Origin: Paralimibaculum aggregatum
GTDB lineage: Bacteria > Pseudomonadota > Alphaproteobacteria > Rhodobacterales > Rhodobacteraceae
NCBI RefSeq assembly: GCF_030270585.1
Contig: NZ_BSYI01000051.1
Coordinates: forward strand, 1-39,198
Reading direction: 5' to 3'
Length of the DNA stretch: 39,198 nt
A program made the position numbers and the translations under genes. Of this stretch, positions 33,909-39,198 are shown piece after piece. The number at the start of each line of letters is the position of its first letter. Position 1 is the stretch's first letter. The notes below the pieces were generated by a model that was given only the letters and a program-made list of their open reading frames with translations, was not told the DNA's origin and made no database searches.

Positions 33909-35579
33909 ATGAGATATATTCGACCCTTTACCGCACCGGCAGGGCGAACCCTCGCAATCGGCCTCGCCGTCCTCGCCTGCAGCTTCGCCGCGTCGCAGTC
34001 CGAGGCGCAGGCCGCCGGCGGCAAGCCCAACATCCTTCTCATCGTGTCGGACGACACCGGCTGGGGTGATCTCGGCCCCTATCTCGGTGGCGAGGCGCGG
34101 GGCATGCCGACGCCCCATTTCGACGAACTCGCCGCGGAGGGAATGTTCTTCACGAACTTCTACGGCCAGCCGAGCTGCACCCCCGGGCGCGCGGCGATGC
34201 AGACCGGGCGCATTCCCAACCGTTCGGGCATGACCACCGTGGCCTTCCAGGGCCAGGGCGGCGGCCTGCCGGCGGCGGAATGGACCCTCGCATCGGTGCT
34301 GAAGGAGGCCGGCTACAAGACCTACTTCACCGGCAAGTGGCACCTGGGCGAGAGCGACTACGCGCTGCCGAACGCGCAGGGCTACGACGTGATGAAGCAC
34401 GCCTTCCTCTATCACCTCAACGCCTATACCTACGCCGACCCGGCCTGGCACCGGAACATGAGCAAGGAACTTCGCGAGATGTTCGTGAAGGTCACCACCG
34501 GCTCGCTCTCCGGCCTGGCCGGCGAAACCGCGAAGGAGGACTTCAAGGTTCTCGGCGACGCCGACACGCCCGAAGACGGCAAGGTGGGCATCAAGTACCT
34601 CGACGGCTATGTGCAGGACACCGCATACGAGTTCCTCGAGGACGCGGCGAAGGACCCGGACACGCCGTTCTTCATCAACGTCAACTTCATGAAGAACCAC
34701 CAGCCGAACCTGCCGCATCCCGACTTCGTCGGCAGCTCCATCTCGAATTCGGACTATGCCGACTCCGTCGTCGAGCTTGACACGCGCATCGGCAACGTCC
34801 TGCAGAAGCTCGAGGATCTCGGCCTCGCCGACAACACCCTCGTGGTCTACACCGTCGACAACGGCGCCTGGCAGGATGTCTACCCGGATTCGGGCTACAC
34901 CCCCTTCCGCAGCACCAAGGGCACCGTCCGCGAGGGTGGCAGCCGCGTGCCCGCCATCGTGCGCTGGCCCGGCAAGGTCTCGCCCGGAACCCGGAGCGAC
35001 GCCATCGTCGGCGGTCTCGACCTGATGGCCACCTTCGCCTCGGCTGCCGGCATCGACCTGCCGACCGAGGACCGTGAGGGCCAGCCGATCGTCTTCGACA
35101 GCTATGACATGACCCCGGTGCTGACCGGCTCGGGCGAGTCGGAGCGCAAGGACTGGTTCTTTTTCACCGAAGACGAACTGACCCCCGGCGCGGTGCGGGT
35201 CGGCAACTTCAAGTACGTCTTCAACCTGCGCGGCGACGACGGCGCGCAGACCGGCGGCCTCGCCGTCGACACCAACCTCGGCTGGAAGGGTGCGGAGAGC
35301 TACATCGCCACCGTTCCCCAGGTGTTCGACCTCCTGGCCGATCCGCAGGAGCGCTACGACATCTTCATGACCACCTTCACCGAGAGCACTTGGGCGATGG
35401 TTCCGGCAAATGAAGCGGTGAAGAAGAAGATGCAGTCCTACATCAAGTATCCGCCGCGCAAGCTGCAGAGCGAGACCTATTCGGGACCGATCACTCTGAC
35501 CCGGTACCAGCGGTTCAAATACGTTCGCGACGCGCTGGAGAAAGACGGCATCAGCATCGGCCTGCCGAGCGGCAACTGA
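33909..35579 (+). CDS. Secreted formylglycine-type sulfatase (arylsulfatase)
   Basis: The 556-residue protein has a signal peptide (about residues 13-36, ending SEAQAAG). The alkaline-phosphatase-fold sulfatase motifs follow: NILLIVSDDTGWGDLG with metal ligands D48 and D49, then SCTPGRAAMQTGR, the C-x-P-x-R signature whose C90 becomes formylglycine, and FTGKWHLGE. Later come FINVNFMKNHQP, VVYTVDNGA and STKGTVREGGSRVPAIVRWPG, which hold further metal and sulfate-binding residues. It removes sulfate from an organic sulfate ester in the periplasm. It leads a cluster with a secreted phosphatase and a multihaem cytochrome. No formylglycine-generating enzyme is in the window. A GAGAGAGAG tract serves as ribosome site before ATG 33909. 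Confidence 0.93.
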   Translation: MRYIRPFTAPAGRTLAIGLAVLACSFAASQSEAQAAGGKPNILLIVSDDTGWGDLGPYLGGEARGMPTPHFDELAAEGMFFTNFYGQPSCTPGRAAMQTGRIPNRSGMTTVAFQGQGGGLPAAEWTLASVLKEAGYKTYFTGKWHLGESDYALPNAQGYDVMKHAFLYHLNAYTYADPAWHRNMSKELREMFVKVTTGSLSGLAGETAKEDFKVLGDADTPEDGKVGIKYLDGYVQDTAYEFLEDAAKDPDTPFFINVNFMKNHQPNLPHPDFVGSSISNSDYADSVVELDTRIGNVLQKLEDLGLADNTLVVYTVDNGAWQDVYPDSGYTPFRSTKGTVREGGSRVPAIVRWPGKVSPGTRSDAIVGGLDLMATFASAAGIDLPTEDREGQPIVFDSYDMTPVLTGSGESERKDWFFFTEDELTPGAVRVGNFKYVFNLRGDDGAQTGGLAVDTNLGWKGAESYIATVPQVFDLLADPQERYDIFMTTFTESTWAMVPANEAVKKKMQSYIKYPPRKLQSETYSGPITLTRYQRFKYVRDALEKDGISIGLPSGN

Positions 35580-35594
35580 TGCACCCTTGCCACC

Positions 35595-35618
35595 GGACGG
35601 GCCCCTGCGGGCCCGTCC
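35595..35618 (+). terminator. Strong hairpin after the sulfatase gene
   Basis: GGACGGGCCC (35595-35604) and GGGCCCGTCC (35609-35618) form a perfect 10-bp stem with a CTGC loop, followed by TCATTCTCCC. It lies in the 77-bp gap before the HAD phosphatase gene and may partly terminate, giving more sulfatase than downstream transcript. Confidence 0.6.
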
Positions 35619-35656
35619 TCATTCTCCCGGACCGTATCCGAAGAGGCTTGTCGACC

Positions 35657-36637
35657 ATGAAATGGCCTATCTCCATCGCCTTCGCCGCCGCCCTTGCTAT
35701 GGGCTCCACCGCCCTTGCCAAGGATGATCCGCTGCCTTCCTGGAACGACGGCCCGGCCAAGGCGGCCGTTCTGGCCTTCGTGCAGGCGGTGACGACCGAA
35801 GGCACCTCCAACTTCGCGCCCGTCGAGAAGCGCATCGCCGTCTTCGACAATGACGGCACGCTCTGGGCCGAGAAACCGGTCTACGTCCAGCTCCTGTTCG
35901 CGGTCGATCGCGTCAAGGCGCTGGCCCCGAAGCACCCCGAATGGAAGACGAACGAGCCCTTCGCCTCGATCCTGAAGGGCGATCTCAAGGGCGCGCTGGC
36001 CGGCGGCAAGCATGCGGTGGCCGAGATCGTCGCCGCGAGCCATGCCGGCATCACCACCGAGGAGTTCACTGCCGTGGTCCGCGACTGGATCGCGACCGCC
36101 CGGCACCCGGAGACCGGCCGGCTCTACACCGAGATGGTCTACCAGCCGATGCTGGAGCTGCTCGACCATCTGCGCGCCAACGATTTCGAGACCTTCATCG
36201 TCTCGGGCGGCGGCGTCGACTTCATGCGGGTCTTCGCCGAGTCGGTCTACGGCATCCCGCCGCACCAGGTGATGGGCAGCTCGATGAAGGTGAAGTTCGA
36301 GACCGTCGACGGCCTGCCGGCGCTGGTCAAGCAGCCCGAGCTGAATTTCGTCGATGACGGGCCGGGCAAGCCGGTCGGCATCCAGATGCAGATCGGCCGA
36401 AAGCCGATCGCCGCCTTCGGCAATTCGGACGGCGATCTGGAGATGCTGCAATACACCTGCCTGCCGCCGGGGCCGGATTTCTGCCTCTATGTCCACCATA
36501 CCGACGCCGAGCGGGAATGGGCCTATGACCGGGATTCCGCCGTCGGCAAGCTCGACAAGGGGCTCGATGCCGCGGCCGCAAACGGCTGGACCGTGGTGGA
36601 CATGGCAAAGGACTGGAGCGTCGTCTTCCCGGAATGA
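35657..36637 (+). CDS. Secreted HAD-superfamily phosphatase
   Basis: The 326-residue protein has a signal peptide (MKWPISIAFAAALAMGSTALA, cleaved before KDD). HAD motif I is VFDNDGTLW with D64 and D66, motif II is IVSGGG (serine), and motifs III/IV are seen around FGNSDGDLEML. This is the phosphoserine-phosphatase-like class with a helical cap between motifs I and II. Secreted HAD enzymes of this kind are often found next to sulfatases, but their substrate is unknown. ATG 35657 follows AGAGGC at a long spacing. The neighbour set suggests processing of a sulfated or phosphorylated organic compound outside the cytoplasm. Confidence 0.85.
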   Translation: MKWPISIAFAAALAMGSTALAKDDPLPSWNDGPAKAAVLAFVQAVTTEGTSNFAPVEKRIAVFDNDGTLWAEKPVYVQLLFAVDRVKALAPKHPEWKTNEPFASILKGDLKGALAGGKHAVAEIVAASHAGITTEEFTAVVRDWIATARHPETGRLYTEMVYQPMLELLDHLRANDFETFIVSGGGVDFMRVFAESVYGIPPHQVMGSSMKVKFETVDGLPALVKQPELNFVDDGPGKPVGIQMQIGRKPIAAFGNSDGDLEMLQYTCLPPGPDFCLYVHHTDAEREWAYDRDSAVGKLDKGLDAAAANGWTVVDMAKDWSVVFPE

Positions 36638-36739
36638 AGGAGCCGGCAGCGTCGCAGCTGCCGCTGGCCTCCCGGGCGGTTTCAAGCGACAATGCATCTG
36701 CGGTGCACGACCTGCACCGACTTCCGGAAAGGCTCCAGA

Positions 36740-37066
36740 ATGAAAATGTCATTGCGCTTCGTTCGCATTTTCGCATTCGGGCTGCTGATGCTCGGCCCGG
36801 CCAAGGCCGACGAGATCGATATCGGCGGGTACCCGCTGGTTCTCGTCTGCGATGTCGGGAACGTGCTGCTCGTCGGCTATCTCAGCGAGATCGGCAAGGA
36901 GGGCGGTGCCGTCTACATCTCGGCAAACGGGCGCCAGTCCATCGTGATCGGCACCGACGGCATGCTCTACCCGACCGAGACGATGCGGGCGGAGGGGTCC
37001 TGCGCGGGCCGCTCGCTCGCCGAACTCAAGGCCGATGGCCGCGCCTTCATGGTCCTGCGGCCGTGA
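36740..37066 (+). CDS. Small secreted protein of unknown function
   Basis: This 108-residue product has a signal peptide (MKMSLRFVRIFAFGLLMLGPAKA). The mature part of about 85 residues is beta-rich (GGYPLVLVCDVGNVLLVGYL, GAVYISANG, SIVIGTDGMLYP) with two cysteines, likely disulfide-bonded. I recognise no family. ATG 36740 is chosen over 36692 because GGAAAGG precedes it and the signal then starts directly. Its stop overlaps the cytochrome GTG (GTGA), so the two are translationally coupled, suggesting a working partnership with the cytochrome. Confidence 0.7.
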   Translation: MKMSLRFVRIFAFGLLMLGPAKADEIDIGGYPLVLVCDVGNVLLVGYLSEIGKEGGAVYISANGRQSIVIGTDGMLYPTETMRAEGSCAGRSLAELKADGRAFMVLRP

Positions 37067-39054
37067 GCCGGTCCGCCCCGGAGCAATCCGGCGCAGCGGC
37101 GCCCCGTTTCGGGACCGCCGGCCTGTATCGGGCTCCGGGGCGGCTCGTCGCCATCCTCTTCGCGATGGCGATCGCCGGGCCGGCCGTGGCGGCGGAGCCC
37201 GCCTATGTCGGCTCGGCGGCCTGCACGGATTGCCACGAGGCGGAGGCGGCCGCCTGGGCCGGCTCGCATCACGCGCTGGCCTGGACCGAGGCGACGCCCG
37301 CCAATGTTCTCGCCGATTTCGACGGAACCCGCTTTTCGCATGACGGCGTTGACTACCGCTTCCGGCTCGAGGCGGGCGGCCATTTCGTCACGGTGACCGA
37401 GGCGGACGGGACCGCGACCGACCACCGCATCCATTCCGTCGCCGGCGTGGCGCCGCTCCAGCAATACCTGATCGAGACCGAGCCCGGCCGGATCCAGAGC
37501 TTCGACGTGGTCTGGGATGTCGTGCGCGGCCGCTGGTATCACCTCTATCCGGACCAGCACCTGCCGCCCGGCGACGGCCTGCACTGGACCGGGCCCTACA
37601 AGACCTGGAATGCCCGCTGCGCCGAGTGCCACGCGACCGGCTTCGAAAAGAACTACGATCGGCGGACGGGGCGCTATGCCTCGGTTCAGGCGGAGATCGG
37701 CGTCGGCTGCGAGGCCTGCCATGGCCCCGGAGAGGCCCATCTCGACTGGGCGGCGGGGCGCCCGCCGAACCCGGCCTTCGCCGCGCTGGGCGCCCTCGGC
37801 CTGACGATGCGCTTCGGCGAGGCCGAGGCGACGATCCAGCAATGCGCCGGCTGCCATTCCCGCCGCGAGGCGCATGGCGACGGCAACCCGCTGCCGGGCA
37901 CGCCCTATCACGACGCCTACAACATGGCGCAGCTTCGGCGGGGCCTCTACCACGCCGATGGTCAGATCCTCGACGAGGTCTATGTCTACGGCTCGTTCCT
38001 GCAGTCGAAGATGTATGCCCGCGGCGTCAGCTGCCTGGACTGTCACGACGCCCATGACGCGACGCTCCGCGCCGAGGGCAATGCGGTCTGCACCCAGTGC
38101 CACGGCCCGTCCGGCAACCCGGCCTTCCCGACGCTGCGCCAGGCCGACTACGACAGCCCCGCGCACCACTTCCACGAGACCGGCACCCCGGGCGCGCAAT
38201 GTGCGAGCTGCCACATGACCGAGCGGGCCTACATGGGCATCGACTTGCGGCGCGACCACAGCTTCCGCATCCCCCGGCCCGATCTCGCATCGGAGACCGG
38301 TGCGCCCGACGCCTGCACCGGCTGCCATGCCGACCGCGACGCCGCATGGGCCGCCGCGCAGGTCGAGGCGTGGTATCCGGCCGGCACCCACCGCCGTGCA
38401 CATTTCGGCGAGGCGTTCGCGGCCGGCAGGCTCGACCCGCGATCGGCGGGCAACGATCTCCTGGCCGTGGCGAGCGATCCGGCACAGGCCGGCATCGTCC
38501 GCGCGACCGCCCTCTGGCTCCTCGAAACCGCGGGCGCCCCCGGCTTCGCCGAGCGGACCGCCGCGCTCGTCGCCGATCCCGACCCGCTGGTCCGTGCCGC
38601 CGCCGTGGGCCTGCAGCGTGCCGCCCCGCCCCGCGCCAGGGTGGACCGCGTGAGCCCGGCGCTCTCCGACCCGGTGCGCAGCGTGCGCATCGCCGCGGCG
38701 CGCGCCCTGATCGGGATGCCGGCCGCCGCGGTCTCCGGGCCGGTGGCCGGGGACCTGCGGCGCGCGCGCGGCGACTGGCAGGCCTCCCTGTCGAACCGGT
38801 TCGATTTCCCGGAGACGCATCTCCAGCTTGCCGGGATGGCGCTCACCTCGCGCAACCTGCCGGCGGCGAACGCGGCCTTCCGCGAAGCGGTGCGCATGGA
38901 TCCGCAGCGCGTCGACGCCTGGTCGATGATCGTCCGGATCGAGGCGGCGACACGCGGGCCGGCCGCCGCCGCCGCCGCGCTGGACGAGGCGCTGGCGCTC
39001 AACCCCGGTGACGCAACGCTGCGTGCCCTCGGCGAGGCGTTGCAGGCGCGTTAG
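37063..39054 (+). CDS. Secreted octahaem cytochrome c with C-terminal helical-repeat domain
   Basis: The 663-residue protein has a signal segment (VAILFAMAIAGPAVAA) and eight CxxCH haem motifs: CTDCH (about residue 54), CAECH (186), CEACH (216), CAGCH (261), CLDCH (324), CTQCH (343), CASCH (380) and CTGCH (418). The spacing is like large multihaem cytochromes of the cytochrome c554/nitrite-reductase-like superclass, but no CxxCK motif is present. Residues from about 440 to the end form HEAT-like (VADPDPLVRAAAVGL, LSDPVRSVRIAAARALIG) and TPR-like repeats (AANAAFREAVRMDPQRVDAW). It starts at GTG 37063 overlapping the previous stop. It probably carries electrons in the periplasm; its redox partner or substrate is unknown. 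Confidence 0.9.
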   Translation: MSRSAPEQSGAAAPRFGTAGLYRAPGRLVAILFAMAIAGPAVAAEPAYVGSAACTDCHEAEAAAWAGSHHALAWTEATPANVLADFDGTRFSHDGVDYRFRLEAGGHFVTVTEADGTATDHRIHSVAGVAPLQQYLIETEPGRIQSFDVVWDVVRGRWYHLYPDQHLPPGDGLHWTGPYKTWNARCAECHATGFEKNYDRRTGRYASVQAEIGVGCEACHGPGEAHLDWAAGRPPNPAFAALGALGLTMRFGEAEATIQQCAGCHSRREAHGDGNPLPGTPYHDAYNMAQLRRGLYHADGQILDEVYVYGSFLQSKMYARGVSCLDCHDAHDATLRAEGNAVCTQCHGPSGNPAFPTLRQADYDSPAHHFHETGTPGAQCASCHMTERAYMGIDLRRDHSFRIPRPDLASETGAPDACTGCHADRDAAWAAAQVEAWYPAGTHRRAHFGEAFAAGRLDPRSAGNDLLAVASDPAQAGIVRATALWLLETAGAPGFAERTAALVADPDPLVRAAAVGLQRAAPPRARVDRVSPALSDPVRSVRIAAARALIGMPAAAVSGPVAGDLRRARGDWQASLSNRFDFPETHLQLAGMALTSRNLPAANAAFREAVRMDPQRVDAWSMIVRIEAATRGPAAAAAALDEALALNPGDATLRALGEALQAR

Positions 39055-39139
39055 CGGCCCGCCTGCCCTCGCGCCGGGGCGCTACGACGGGCGCCGCGCC
39101 GCCGCCGCTGGCGCGCGCGGGTTCGCCACCTCGCTCGAT

Positions 39140-39198
39140 GACCTTGGCTCTGGATCCCTGGCCAGGGGCTCATTCGATCGGGCGGCGATACCGATTGT
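39140..39198 (+). repeat. Dispersed repeat, copy 2 (probable IS end), cut by the window edge
   Basis: Ungapped counterpart of 29805-29863. It also holds the perfect palindrome CCCTGGCCAGGG (39156-39167) followed by ATTCGATC. The 85 bp between 39055 and here show only GC-rich sequence with no gene. The element presumably continues beyond the window. Confidence 0.6.

Noticed and set aside
36967-38820. 617-codon minus-strand open frame
   Set aside because: Antisense to the octahaem cytochrome; no recognisable domain.
1-39198. CRISPR array, tRNA or rRNA genes
   Set aside because: No regularly spaced repeats, cloverleaf-like sequence with CCA end or rRNA-conserved blocks were seen.

Overview
The window looks like a chromosome or large-plasmid segment of a high-GC alphaproteobacterium, most likely in the Rhodobacterales. 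The evidence is GC-rich third codon positions, a TRAP transporter set, a non-pyrrolysine MttB-type methyltransferase, GcvA-like LysR and IclR regulators, and remnants of IS families common in that order. This placement is inference from gene content only. No tRNA, rRNA, CRISPR array or phage gene was seen.

Layout. (1) 1-529: right end of a decayed IS21-type element, which has replaced the 3' tip of the next gene. (2) 496-6013, minus strand: a tightly coupled catabolic operon transcribed right to left: MttB-family methyltransferase, ketopantoate-reductase-like dehydrogenase, a decayed ThDP-dependent decarboxylase, an Ldh_2-type dehydrogenase and a fumarylacetoacetate-hydrolase-fold protein. 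A GcvA-like LysR regulator (6134-7048) is divergent from it. (3) 7026-13405: peptidase E (minus) divergent from a complete peptide-type ABC importer (binding protein, two permeases, one fused double ATPase). (4) 13906-15140: a small secreted protein coupled to a secreted esterase. (5) 15.2-17.6 kb: decayed IS256 transposase and unassigned DNA. (6) 17587-26082: IclR regulator divergent from an operon of GMC oxidoreductase, aldehyde dehydrogenase, D-threonine-aldolase-like PLP enzyme and a three-part TRAP transporter. A consensus-like promoter and a 34-bp dyad lie before the operon. (7) 26.1-27.95 kb: debris of at least two IS3 elements. (8) 27988-29787: recQ, isolated between IS debris. (9) 29.8-31.5 kb: more debris, including two kinds of IS256. 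(10) 31514-39054: a TPR-type regulator (minus) divergent from a small protein, a secreted sulfatase, a secreted HAD phosphatase, a small secreted protein and a secreted octaheme cytochrome c. (11) 39140-39198: a repeat matching 29805-29863.

Reading it together: the window is a patchwork of substrate-acquisition and catabolic modules. Most have their own transporter or secreted enzymes and their own regulator, and several are separated by heavily mutated transposon remains. The substrates cannot be read from sequence. The three modules most likely to hold undescribed biochemistry are the MttB operon, the GMC/ALDH/aldolase/TRAP operon and the sulfatase/phosphatase/octaheme cluster.
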